Assembly (NCBI RefSeq): GCF_031085175.1
Contig: NZ_JAVHUY010000031.1
Span: forward strand, 1-64,000
Source: Phytohabitans maris
GTDB lineage: Bacteria; Actinomycetota; Actinomycetes; Mycobacteriales; Micromonosporaceae
Direction: 5' to 3'
DNA: 64,000 nucleotides
Shown here: positions 40,233 to 48,461 of the stretch, piece after piece
Layout of the letters: every line of letters starts with the position of its first letter
Numbering within the stretch: the first letter of the stretch is position 1
Notes under the pieces: model-generated
Database searches by the model: none
What the model was told of the DNA's origin: nothing
The model's input: only the letters and a program-made list of their open reading frames with translations
Position numbers and translations under genes: made by a program

Positions 40233-41059
40233 CCCGCCGCCTGCTCACCTGGGCCGAGTCGGCCGTCCTGCCGGTCGTGGTGACGGTGCTCGTCCTGTTC
40301 CTGGCCGCGCCGCTGGTGGTGCTCGTCGCGACCGCCTTCACCGAGACCCGCTACCTGGCCTTCCCGCCGCACGGCTTCACGCTCACCTGGTTCGAAGGGG
40401 TGCTGACCGACCCCACCTGGCGGGCCGCGGCCTGGAACAGCCTCATCATCGCGGCGATGAGCGTCGGCGTCGCGGCGGTCGTGGGCGCGCCGGCGGCGAT
40501 CGTCCTGGCCCGCCGCGGGGTCCGGGCCGCGTCGTCGCTCACCCTGCTGATCATGGTACCGATCATGGTGCCGTCGATCATGTACGTGCTCGGGCTCATG
40601 CTCGGCTACAACGAGCTCGACGTCACCGTGCCGACCTGGGGGATCGTGCTCGCACTCGCCGTGCTGACCACCCCGTACCTGGTGCGCACGCTGATGGCCG
40701 CGCTGGAGCAGCTCGACCCGGCGCTGGAGGAGGCCGCGCTGAGCCTGGGCGCGAGCCGGCTGCGGATCTGGGTGGAGATCCTGCTGCCCAACGTCGCCAA
40801 GTCGTTCTTCTCCGGCCTCTCGCTCGCGTTCATCCTCGCCTTCGACGAGCTGGTCGTGCCGCTCTTCCTGGCCGGGCCGGACGTGCCCACGCTCCCGGTC
40901 CGCATCTACAGCTCGGTCGCCTACAACGTCGACCCGTCGGTGGCCGCGGTCTCCTCGCTCCTCGTGCTCGTCAGCGCGCTCGTCGCGGTCCTCTCCGCCC
41001 GCGACAACCTGCGCAAGCCCGTGACCCGAAAGGACGGTACGCCCGATGGCGGAGCTTGA
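40229..41059 (+). CDS. ABC transporter permease, PotC-like (276 aa)
   Basis: ATG overlaps the previous stop (ATGA, 40229-40232). Six helices, PotC-type loop LAFPPHGFTLTWFEGVL and EAA loop EEAALSLGASRLRIWVEILLPN. Partner of the PotB-like permease. Confidence 0.92.
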   Translation: MTRRLLTWAESAVLPVVVTVLVLFLAAPLVVLVATAFTETRYLAFPPHGFTLTWFEGVLTDPTWRAAAWNSLIIAAMSVGVAAVVGAPAAIVLARRGVRAASSLTLLIMVPIMVPSIMYVLGLMLGYNELDVTVPTWGIVLALAVLTTPYLVRTLMAALEQLDPALEEAALSLGASRLRIWVEILLPNVAKSFFSGLSLAFILAFDELVVPLFLAGPDVPTLPVRIYSSVAYNVDPSVAAVSSLLVLVSALVAVLSARDNLRKPVTRKDGTPDGGA

Positions 41060-42119
41060 ACTGGTGGGCCTGTCCAAGCGGTACGGGCGGGACCTGGTCC
41101 TCGACGACGTGTCGCTCTCGGTACAGGAGGGCGAGCTGGTGACCGTGCTCGGGCAGAGCGGCTCGGGCAAGACCACGATGCTGCGCAGCATCGCCGGCTT
41201 CGTCACGCCGTCCGGCGGCGACATCCTCGTACACGGGCGCAGCGTGCTGAACGCCCCGATCAACCAGCGCGGCATCGGCATCGTCTTCCAGAACTACGCG
41301 CTGTTTCCGCACCTGACCGTCCGGCAGAACGTCGGGTACGGGCTGCGGGTCCGGCGGCTGCCCCGGCACGAGATCCGCGAACGGGTGGACCGGGAGCTGG
41401 AGCGGGTGCTGCTCAGCGCGTACGCCGACCGCAAGCCCGCCCAGCTCTCCGGCGGCCAGCAGCAGCGGGTCGCGGTGGCCCGGGCGCTGGTGCTGCGGCC
41501 GCGGATCGTGCTGTTCGACGAGCCGTTCAGCAACCTCGACGCGATGCTCCGGGAGAGCCTGCGGCGGGAGCTGCGCGACCTGCAAAAGCGCCTGCGGTTC
41601 ACGGCGATGTTCGTGACCCACGACCAGCGCGAGGCGATGGCGCTGGCCGACCGGGTCGCCGTCATGCGCGGCGGCCGGCTGGTGCAGATGGGCGCCCCCA
41701 CCGACGTGTACGAGCGGCCGGCGCACCGGGCGATCGCCGAGCTGCTGGGGCGGGCCAACCTGCTGGACTGCCAGACCGCGGCCGGCGAGGACGGGCGGGC
41801 GCTGCTGCGCTGGCACGGGCACACGCTGCGGACCGACGACGACCTCGGTGCCGCCGGTGACGGCGCCTGCGTGCTGCTGCGCCCCGAGCACGTCGCGGTG
41901 CGCCCGGGAGCGCCCGACGCGCCGGCGCCGAACCAGCTCGGCGGCGTGCTGTCCAGTGTGGAGTACCACGGCCCGTCGCGCCTCGCGGTCATCAGCGAGC
42001 CCGGTGGCGGCACGCTCCTGGCCGACCTGCGCTCCGGCCCGGCCGACCCGTACCTCGCACCCGGCGACCCGGTGACCGCCTCGTGGCCCTCGGCCGCGGT
42101 GCGCGTCATCGACGCCTGA
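41046..42119 (+). CDS. ABC transporter ATP-binding protein, PotA-like (357 aa)
   Basis: Walker A GQSGSGKTT, signature LSGGQQQRVAVARAL, Walker B IVLFDEPFSNLD, H-loop FVTHDQREAM and a TOBE-type C-terminus (LLRPEHVAVRP). Overlaps the PotC-like gene by 14 bases. Completes a self-contained importer. Confidence 0.94.
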   Translation: MAELELVGLSKRYGRDLVLDDVSLSVQEGELVTVLGQSGSGKTTMLRSIAGFVTPSGGDILVHGRSVLNAPINQRGIGIVFQNYALFPHLTVRQNVGYGLRVRRLPRHEIRERVDRELERVLLSAYADRKPAQLSGGQQQRVAVARALVLRPRIVLFDEPFSNLDAMLRESLRRELRDLQKRLRFTAMFVTHDQREAMALADRVAVMRGGRLVQMGAPTDVYERPAHRAIAELLGRANLLDCQTAAGEDGRALLRWHGHTLRTDDDLGAAGDGACVLLRPEHVAVRPGAPDAPAPNQLGGVLSSVEYHGPSRLAVISEPGGGTLLADLRSGPADPYLAPGDPVTASWPSAAVRVIDA

Positions 42120-42167
42120 CCCCCCGACCGTCCAACCAGGACCCGTCCGTCCAACTAGGAGGAAACC

Positions 42168-43871
42168 ATGTCCAGGCAGCTCGACCTGCTGATCACCAAC
42201 GGGCTCGTGTTCGACGGCAGCGGAAGGCCGGGATACCGCGCCGACGTGGGCGTACGCGGCGACGAGATCGTCCTGGTGGGTCGGGCCGGGGACGTGCCCG
42301 CCGCGCGTACCGTCGACGCGGCCGGCAAGGTGGTCTGCCCCGGCTTCGTCGACATCCACGGCCACTCCGACTATCTGCTGCTCATGGACCCATCCTGCGA
42401 CTCGAAGATCACCCAGGGGATCACCACCGACGTGGGCGGCAACTGCGGCCTCTCGCCGGGGCCGTTCTCCGACGTCTGGTACGTCGACTGGTGGGTGGAC
42501 AACCCCCGCAACTTCCACTCCGTGCCGATCACGCAGGGGCGGGAGATCCTGCGCGAGCACGGGCTGGAGCTGGACTGGCAGGACCTCGGCGGCTTCTTCG
42601 ACCGGCTGGACGGCGCCGGGCTCGGCCCCAACTACGCCGGCCTGGTCGGGCACTACGTGCTGCGCTCCACCGCGTACGGCGAGCCGGGCACCCAGCCGGC
42701 CCGCCCGGCGACCCGGGACGAGATCGGCAGGATGAAGGACCTCGTCCGGCAGGCGATGGAGCAGGGCGCCCGGGGCGTCTCCTGCGCGTTCCACCACACC
42801 GACCCGGAGCTGGACGTGTCGCCGGAGGAGTTTCGCGAGCTGGGCCGGGTGGTCGCCGAGTACGACGGGATCTTCGCGTTCCACCTGCGCTCGTACACCG
42901 ACCTGCTGCTCTCCAGCGTGCGCGAGGCGATCGAGCTGGCCGACACCGTCGGCGTGCGGACCACCGTCTCGCACCTGATGGCCGACGGCAAGGAGTACTG
43001 GGGCAAGCTCTCCTACGCGCTGGACAAGATCGCCAAGGCGCGGGCCGAGGGCGTGCCGATCTGGACCGACGTCATGCTCACGCTCCAGGCCCGCAACTAC
43101 ATGTCCGGCGGGCTGCTGACGATGATGCCCGACGCCACCGTCGCGGCGGCCGGGGAGGACTGGGCCGGCTACTTCGCCGACGCGAGCCGGGTGGCCGACA
43201 CCGCCGAGGCGATCCGCAAGGGCGGTGCCAACCGCTGGTACAAGGCGCGCTTCAACCCCTCCTCGTACTGGCCGCTCTGGGACGAGATGCTCCGGGTGAT
43301 CCGCAGCCCGCGCCAGCCGGAGTTCGAGGGGCTGATGCTCTACGACGTCGGCCGCCTGCTCGGCTGCGACTCGTACGAGGCGATGTGCCACCTGCTCCGG
43401 ATCAACGACGGCGACGCCGACACCATCCTGGAGCGCTCGGACGAGGGCGACATCGTCGACGTGCTCCAGCACCCGATGAGCATGGTCGGCACCGACGGCA
43501 GCCCGGTCCTGCCGATCCGCAGCCCGCGCCCGCCGAACCCGCGCCTCTACGCCTCCTACCCCATGCTCTTCGGGCACTACGTGCGGGAGCTGGACGCGCT
43601 GCGGTTCGAGGAGGCGGTCATGAAGTCGACCTCGATCCCGGCCCAGTTCCTGGGGCTGCGCGACCGGGGCGAGCTGCGCCCGGGCTACAAGGCCGACATC
43701 GTCGTCATGGACGCCGCCCAGGTGCGCGGCCACCAGCACCTGACGGCCCGGCCGAACGACTACCACGAGTACTCCGAAGGCGTCACCCACGTCGCCGTCA
43801 ACGGCCAGCTCGTGGTCGACGGCGGCGAGCTGACCGCCAACCGCCCCGGACAGGTGCTGCGCCTGCGCTGA
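42168..43871 (+). CDS. N-acyl-D-amino-acid deacylase / D-aminoacylase family amidohydrolase (567 aa)
   Basis: Amidohydrolase with the metal motif HGHSD (His64, His66, Asp68) and the GNCG motif (Cys93) that marks D-aminoacylases, then AFHLRSYTD, TTVSHLMADG, VGTDGSPV and the GxLRPGYKADIVVMD C-terminus. Strong ribosome site TAGGAGGAAACC before ATG. It would hydrolyse N-acyl-D-amino acids taken up by the preceding importer, giving free D-amino acids for the divergent FAD oxidase/ketimine reductase unit (inference). Confidence 0.9.
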   Translation: MSRQLDLLITNGLVFDGSGRPGYRADVGVRGDEIVLVGRAGDVPAARTVDAAGKVVCPGFVDIHGHSDYLLLMDPSCDSKITQGITTDVGGNCGLSPGPFSDVWYVDWWVDNPRNFHSVPITQGREILREHGLELDWQDLGGFFDRLDGAGLGPNYAGLVGHYVLRSTAYGEPGTQPARPATRDEIGRMKDLVRQAMEQGARGVSCAFHHTDPELDVSPEEFRELGRVVAEYDGIFAFHLRSYTDLLLSSVREAIELADTVGVRTTVSHLMADGKEYWGKLSYALDKIAKARAEGVPIWTDVMLTLQARNYMSGGLLTMMPDATVAAAGEDWAGYFADASRVADTAEAIRKGGANRWYKARFNPSSYWPLWDEMLRVIRSPRQPEFEGLMLYDVGRLLGCDSYEAMCHLLRINDGDADTILERSDEGDIVDVLQHPMSMVGTDGSPVLPIRSPRPPNPRLYASYPMLFGHYVRELDALRFEEAVMKSTSIPAQFLGLRDRGELRPGYKADIVVMDAAQVRGHQHLTARPNDYHEYSEGVTHVAVNGQLVVDGGELTANRPGQVLRLR

Positions 43872-43911
43872 CGCGGGGCGAACGGGAAGGGTAAGGATCG
43901 GTCTTCGACGT

Positions 43912-44688
43912 ATGCTGCACAGCGTGTTTCGCCCGGTACGCACTCGGCGCCCGTTCGAGGAGGCCGTCGCCCAGATCGCCGATGCCATCCGCGCCGGCGA
44001 CCTGGGCCTCGGCGACCGGCTCCCACCGGAGCGGACCCTCGCCACCCAGCTCGACATCAGCCGCCCCACCCTCCGGGAGGCGGTCAAGGTGCTGGTCAAC
44101 GCCGGCGTGCTCGACGTCAAGCCGGGGCCGGCCGGTGGCATCTTCGTCCGCTCCGACGTCATCCCGCGCGAGGTCAACGCCGAAGACTGGCAGGTGCGCA
44201 TCGGCGAGGTGACCGACCTGCTCGAAGCGCGCCGGCTCATCCAGCCGCGGGTGGCGCAGCTCGCCGGGCTGCGGGCGACCGAGGCCGACTTCGAGACGAT
44301 GTCGACGACCCTCGACCTGCTGGGCGGCAGCATCAAGGACCGCAGTCGCTTCCTCCAGCTCGACGAGCGCTTCCAGCTCGCCATCGCCCGCGCGGCGCAC
44401 AACCGCGTGCTGCTGGAGCAGATGCGCAACCTGCTCTACCAGCTGCGCAGCGCCAAGGACTACGCCCTGCGCGACGGCATCGCCGACTCGCAGTGGGCGC
44501 TGGACTCGCTCAACCGGCTGCTGCGGGCCATCATGCGGCGCGACCCGCGCCTGATCGAGCAGGAGATGGACGAGCATCTGTCCTATCTGGAGAAACTCTG
44601 GGCCGAGGAGACCAGCCGGGCGCAGGTCCGCGAGATCCCCGAGTTCATGATGCCGTTTCGCGATCGGCGGTCGGCGCCCGGCGGTTGA
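43912..44688 (+). CDS. GntR/FadR-type regulator with FCD domain (258 aa)
   Basis: Winged helix LGDRLPPERTLATQLDISRPTLREAVKVLVNAGVLDVK (residues about 36-70) and an FCD domain (LLEARRLIQPRVAQLAG, LDERFQLAIARAAHNRVL, MDEHLSYLEKLW). ATG start. It closes the importer/deacylase operon and overlaps the convergent LysR gene by 44 bases. Likely controls this operon and perhaps the divergent catabolic unit. Confidence 0.92.
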   Translation: MLHSVFRPVRTRRPFEEAVAQIADAIRAGDLGLGDRLPPERTLATQLDISRPTLREAVKVLVNAGVLDVKPGPAGGIFVRSDVIPREVNAEDWQVRIGEVTDLLEARRLIQPRVAQLAGLRATEADFETMSTTLDLLGGSIKDRSRFLQLDERFQLAIARAAHNRVLLEQMRNLLYQLRSAKDYALRDGIADSQWALDSLNRLLRAIMRRDPRLIEQEMDEHLSYLEKLWAEETSRAQVREIPEFMMPFRDRRSAPGG

Positions 44689-45607
44689 TCCGGCGGCCGA
44701 GGCTGCCGGCGGCCCGCCGCAGCGCGTCGACCGTGGCGGGCACCAGCGGTGTCGCGCGGTCCGGGCGGTGCAGCACGAAGACCTCCCGCCGGGCCGGCGC
44801 GCCGCGCGGGCCGGCCGCCGGGCGCTGGTGGACCCCGCTGGCGGTGCCGAGGGCGTCCGCCAGCGCCGGTACGAGCGCGACGCCGAGGCCGGCGCGGACC
44901 AGCTCGCGGACGACCGTGTAGTCGTCGCTGCGGAACGCGACCCGGGGCGTGAACCCGGCGTCGGCGCAGAGCCGGGCGAGGTTTCGCGCGCCGGCGCTGG
45001 TCTCCCGGCTGGCGATCCAGGTCTCGCCGGCGAGGTCGGCCAGGCCCCAGGACGGCCGGGTCACCACCGGGTGGTCCGCGCCGACCGTCAGCCGCAGCGG
45101 GTCGTCCAGCAGCGGCGTGGCGACCACGTCCGGCGGCCACCGGCGCGGGCTCAGCGGGTAGCGGTACACCACCGCCACGTCGACCGCGCCGCTCGCCAGG
45201 GCGGCGACCAGGTCGTCCGGCTCCCCCTCGTCGAGCAGCACCGCCAGGTCCGGAGCGCGGCGCAGCAGCCGGGCGATGGCGCCGGGAACGATCGCCGCGC
45301 TCGCGGTCGGGAAGCTGCCGACCCGGACCACCCCGCTCGCCCCGGCGGCCAGCGCCCGCGCGTCCCGCTCGACGGCGGTGAGCTGGTCGACCAGGCCGGT
45401 GCTGCGGCCGGCCAGGTGGCGCGCGGCGGTCGTCGGGCGGGCGCTGCGGGCCCCGCGCTCGAACAGGACCAGGCCGGTCGCCCGCTCCAGCGCGGTCATC
45501 TGCTGCGAGACCGCCGAGGCCGTGTAGCCCAGCGAGGCCGCCGCGGCGGCGAACGAGCCCGTCGCGACCACCTCGGCGAGCGTCCGCAGGTGGTGCACGT
45601 TGAGCAT
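44645..45607 (-). CDS. LysR-family transcriptional regulator (320 aa)
   Basis: Winged helix HHLRTLAEVVATGSFAAAAA, LGYTASAVSQQMTALERATG, and a LysR effector domain (VVRVGSFPTASAAIVPGAIA, GETWIASRETSAGARNLARL). ATG 45607 lies inside a dyad that is probably its own operator; a GTG two codons earlier is possible. Divergent from the Glu/Leu dehydrogenase gene, its likely target. Confidence 0.92.
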   Translation of the reverse strand: MLNVHHLRTLAEVVATGSFAAAAASLGYTASAVSQQMTALERATGLVLFERGARSARPTTAARHLAGRSTGLVDQLTAVERDARALAAGASGVVRVGSFPTASAAIVPGAIARLLRRAPDLAVLLDEGEPDDLVAALASGAVDVAVVYRYPLSPRRWPPDVVATPLLDDPLRLTVGADHPVVTRPSWGLADLAGETWIASRETSAGARNLARLCADAGFTPRVAFRSDDYTVVRELVRAGLGVALVPALADALGTASGVHQRPAAGPRGAPARREVFVLHRPDRATPLVPATVDALRRAAGSLGRRINRRAPTADRETAS

Positions 45608-45625
45608 TAGCACATCTTATGCTCA
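45601..45625. promoter_or_regulatory. 25-bp dyad covering the LysR start codon
   Basis: The arms TGAGCATTAG (45601-45610) and CTTATGCTCA (45616-45625) match at 9 of 10 positions around CACAT. The dyad includes ATG 45607, and on the minus strand its TAAGAT could serve as the -10 for a leaderless lysR transcript. A typical location for an autoregulatory LysR site that also controls the divergent gene at 45714. Confidence 0.55.
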
Positions 45626-45713
45626 CCGGGTCAGGTTTGCGCCCATCGCGGGTTCCCCCACCGGTCCACCGGCTGGCAGCGTGATCACGTCAGCGGTACG
45701 ACGGAGGTGGGCG

Positions 45714-46895
45714 GTGCCGGCGGAGGGCGAGCGGGGCGACATCCTGGCCGCGATGGACGAGTGGGGTCCGGAGAAGGTCGTCTGCGTGCACGACCGGCGC
45801 CTCGGCATGCGCGGCGTACTGGTCGTCGACAACACCGCGCGGGGCATGGGCAAGGGCGGCACCCGGATGAGCCCGACCCTGACCGTCGCCGAGGTGGCCC
45901 GCCTGGCCCGGGCGATGACCTGGAAGTGGGCCGCGGCCGACCTGCTCTTCGGCGGGGCGAAGGCGGGCATCCGGGCCGACCCCGGGTCCCCGGCCAAGGA
46001 GGAGATCCTGCGCTCGTTCGCCCGCCGGCTCGCCAACGAGGTCCCCCGCGAGTACGTCTTCGGCCTCGACATGGGGCTGACCGAACGCGACGCCGCGATC
46101 GTCGCGGACGAGCTGGGACCGGGCAGCGCGGTGGGTACGCCGGCCGACCTCGGCGGCCTCCCCTACGACGAGCTCGGCATCACCGGGTACGGCGTGGCCG
46201 AGGCCGCCGACTCCGCGGCCACCCGGCTCGGCCGGCCGCTCGCCGGTTCGCGGATCGCGGTCCAGGGGTTCGGCGCGGTCGGCCGGGCCGCCGCCCGCCG
46301 GGTCACCGAGCTGGGCGGGACCGTCGTCGCGATCTCGACCGTCCACGGTGGACTGCACCGCCCCGGCGGGCTCGACGTCGCGGCGCTCACCGCGGCCGCC
46401 GGGGCGCACGGCGACCGCTTCGTCGAGGACCCGTCGGCCTTCGACGCCACCGCCGTGAGCGCCCGCGAGGTGCTCTTCGTCGACGCGGACGTGCTGATCC
46501 CCGCCGCCACCCAGGACGTGCTCGACGCCGCCGACGCCGACCGGGTACCGGCCCGCCTCGTCGTGGAGGGCGCCAACCTCCCCACCACGGCCGCCGCCCA
46601 AGCATCACTCGCCGGGCGCGGCGTCACCGTCGTACCCGACATCGTGGCCAACGCCGGCGGTGCGATCGCCGCGGGCTATGCCATGGACGCGCGGGCGTCC
46701 GCGTTCCCGCCGGATCCGGCGGTCGCGTTCGACGCGGTGGCCCGCAAGATCCGGTCGAACACCGACCGGGTCCTGGCCGCCGCGGCCCGCGACGGAGTGA
46801 CGCCGCACGCCGCGGCGCTCGGCCTGGCCCGGGACCGCGTGCGGCGCGCGATGCTCCACAAGGGACAGATCAGGGCCGGTGCCGGTGAGCGCTGA
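45714..46895 (+). CDS. Glu/Leu/Phe/Val dehydrogenase family protein (393 aa)
   Basis: NAD(P)-dependent amino-acid dehydrogenase: KGGTRMSP, MTWKWAAADLLFGGAKAG with substrate Lys71 and catalytic Lys83, GITGYGVAEA and the nucleotide fold VQGFGAVGRAAAR. Glutamate-dehydrogenase-like in the N-terminal pattern; exact substrate not determined. GTG at 45714 with GGAGG 6 bases upstream. Overlaps the MmgE/PrpD gene by 17 bases, so the two are one unit under the divergent LysR. Confidence 0.9.
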   Translation: MPAEGERGDILAAMDEWGPEKVVCVHDRRLGMRGVLVVDNTARGMGKGGTRMSPTLTVAEVARLARAMTWKWAAADLLFGGAKAGIRADPGSPAKEEILRSFARRLANEVPREYVFGLDMGLTERDAAIVADELGPGSAVGTPADLGGLPYDELGITGYGVAEAADSAATRLGRPLAGSRIAVQGFGAVGRAAARRVTELGGTVVAISTVHGGLHRPGGLDVAALTAAAGAHGDRFVEDPSAFDATAVSAREVLFVDADVLIPAATQDVLDAADADRVPARLVVEGANLPTTAAAQASLAGRGVTVVPDIVANAGGAIAAGYAMDARASAFPPDPAVAFDAVARKIRSNTDRVLAAAARDGVTPHAAALGLARDRVRRAMLHKGQIRAGAGER

Positions 46896-48231
46896 GGAGC
46901 CCGCCGCGCGGCGCCTCGCCGGCTTCGCCGCGGGACTGCGCGCCGCCGGCGTACCGGCACCGGTGCTGGCGCACGCCCGCGACCTCGTGCTCACCACGAT
47001 CGGCGTCGGCCTGGCCGGCGCCACGCATCCGATGGTGGCCGCGGTCCGGCGCGCGGTGCTCGCCCGACCGGCGGCCGGCGGGGCGGCGCTCTGGGATGCG
47101 CAGGAGACCGCCGACGCCCCGGACGCGGCGCTGGTCAACGCGACGGCGGCGCACGTCCACGACTACGACGACACCCACGCCGAGGGCGGCGTGCACGTCG
47201 GCGCCGTCGTCGTGCCCGCCGCGCTGGCCGCGGCGGCGCAGCGGGAGGTCGACGGGGCGCGGTTCCTCGCCGCGGTCGTGGCCGGGGTCGAGGTGACGGT
47301 ACGGCTGGGCGCCGCCGCCTCCCACCGCTTCACCGAGCGCGGGCTGCACGCCAGCTCCTGCTGCGGCACGGTCGGCGCGGCCGTCGCCGCCTCGGTCGTC
47401 GCCGGCCTGCCCGCCCCGCGGATCGCCGACGCGATCGGGATCGCCTGCAGCCAGTCCAGCGGCGTGATCCAGACCGTCGTGGAGGGCGGCGACCTCAAGT
47501 CGCTGCACCTGGGCTGGGCGGCGCACGCCGGGATCTGGGCGGCCCGCCTCGCCGAGCAGGGGGTCACCGGCCCGGCCGGGGCGATCGACGGCACGCACGG
47601 CCTCTTCGCCGCGCTGATCGGCGAAGGCTGGAGCCGGCACCGCCTCACCCGGGAGCTGGGGAGCACCTGGGACGGCGCGGACGTGATCCTCAAGCCGTAC
47701 CCGTGCTGCCAGTTCCTGCACGCGCTGGTCGACGCGGCGTGCGCGTTCCGCCGGGAACGGCCGGGCGCGGTGCCGGAGCGGATCCTCCTGCGGCTCCCCA
47801 CCCCGGCCCGGTACGTCGTCTGCGAACCGTGGGCTGACAAGCTCCAGCCGCGCACGCCGTACGCGGCGAAGTTCAGCGCGCCGTACTGCGTCGCCGCGGC
47901 CCTGCTCGACGGCCCGCTCGGCCTGCGGCACTTCACCGGGGCGGCGCTGGCCCGCCCTGACGTACGCGGGCTGATGTCCCGGGTCGGCTACGAGCTGGCC
48001 GACGACCCCGAGCTGACCCGCGCGTACGGCGCGGAGCTGCGGATCGTCGACGCGGCCGGCGAGCGGTGGTCCCGGCGCGTCGCGCACCCCACCGGTTCAC
48101 CCGGCGCGGACCCGACCGACCCGGTCCGCAAGTTCGACGACGCGGCCTCGACCGTCCTCGATGGACGGCGCCGGGCCGACCTGGTGGCCCGGGTCGCCGC
48201 GCTGCCCGGCGGCGCTCCCCCATCCTGGTGA
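46879..48231 (+). CDS. MmgE/PrpD family protein (450 aa)
   Basis: Belongs to the 2-methylcitrate dehydratase / cis-aconitate decarboxylase / iminodisuccinate epimerase family: HVHDYDDTHAEGGVHVGAVV, SQSSGVIQTVVEGGDLKSLH, YPCCQFLHALVDA and PYAAKFSAPYCVAAALLDG are characteristic. Not surrounded by methylcitrate-cycle genes. Coupling to an amino-acid dehydrogenase suggests an amino- or imino-dicarboxylate substrate, which is speculative. Starts at GTG 46879 or 46885. Its stop lies within a long hairpin. Confidence 0.88.
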   Translation: MPVSAEEPAARRLAGFAAGLRAAGVPAPVLAHARDLVLTTIGVGLAGATHPMVAAVRRAVLARPAAGGAALWDAQETADAPDAALVNATAAHVHDYDDTHAEGGVHVGAVVVPAALAAAAQREVDGARFLAAVVAGVEVTVRLGAAASHRFTERGLHASSCCGTVGAAVAASVVAGLPAPRIADAIGIACSQSSGVIQTVVEGGDLKSLHLGWAAHAGIWAARLAEQGVTGPAGAIDGTHGLFAALIGEGWSRHRLTRELGSTWDGADVILKPYPCCQFLHALVDAACAFRRERPGAVPERILLRLPTPARYVVCEPWADKLQPRTPYAAKFSAPYCVAAALLDGPLGLRHFTGAALARPDVRGLMSRVGYELADDPELTRAYGAELRIVDAAGERWSRRVAHPTGSPGADPTDPVRKFDDAASTVLDGRRRADLVARVAALPGGAPPSW

Positions 48232-48282
48232 TCGAAGCTCCCGTCACGTCGTTCTAGCGACGTGGGGGGAGCTTCGATCACC
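48227..48282. terminator. 16-bp stem hairpin overlapping the MmgE/PrpD stop codon
   Basis: GGTGATCGAAGCTCCC (48227-48242) is perfectly complementary to GGGAGCTTCGATCACC (48267-48282). An inner stem ACGTCG/CGACGT (48246-48251 and 48258-48263) closes the top. The TGA stop (48229-48231) is in the left arm. No T-run follows. It may end transcription or protect the 3' end of the mRNA. Confidence 0.6.
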
Positions 48283-48461
48283 GACCGTGGGGCGACCACT
48301 GTCCGAAGTGAGACAAGTCTCGACCGTGCCTGCGCGTGGTATGTGCTTTCGCCGAGCCGCGTGCGATCATGCCCACACCCCCACGCGCCGAATTCGCGCT
48401 GACCCGGTCGACCGCGCCGGGCGCGAGGATGGGCGCGTAACGCCTTCCTTGGAGGGATCGG

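Noticed and set aside
46870-48087. Long minus-strand frame opposite MmgE/PrpD
   Set aside because: Arg/Gly/Pro-rich composition without motifs, while the plus strand carries a well-conserved MmgE/PrpD protein.
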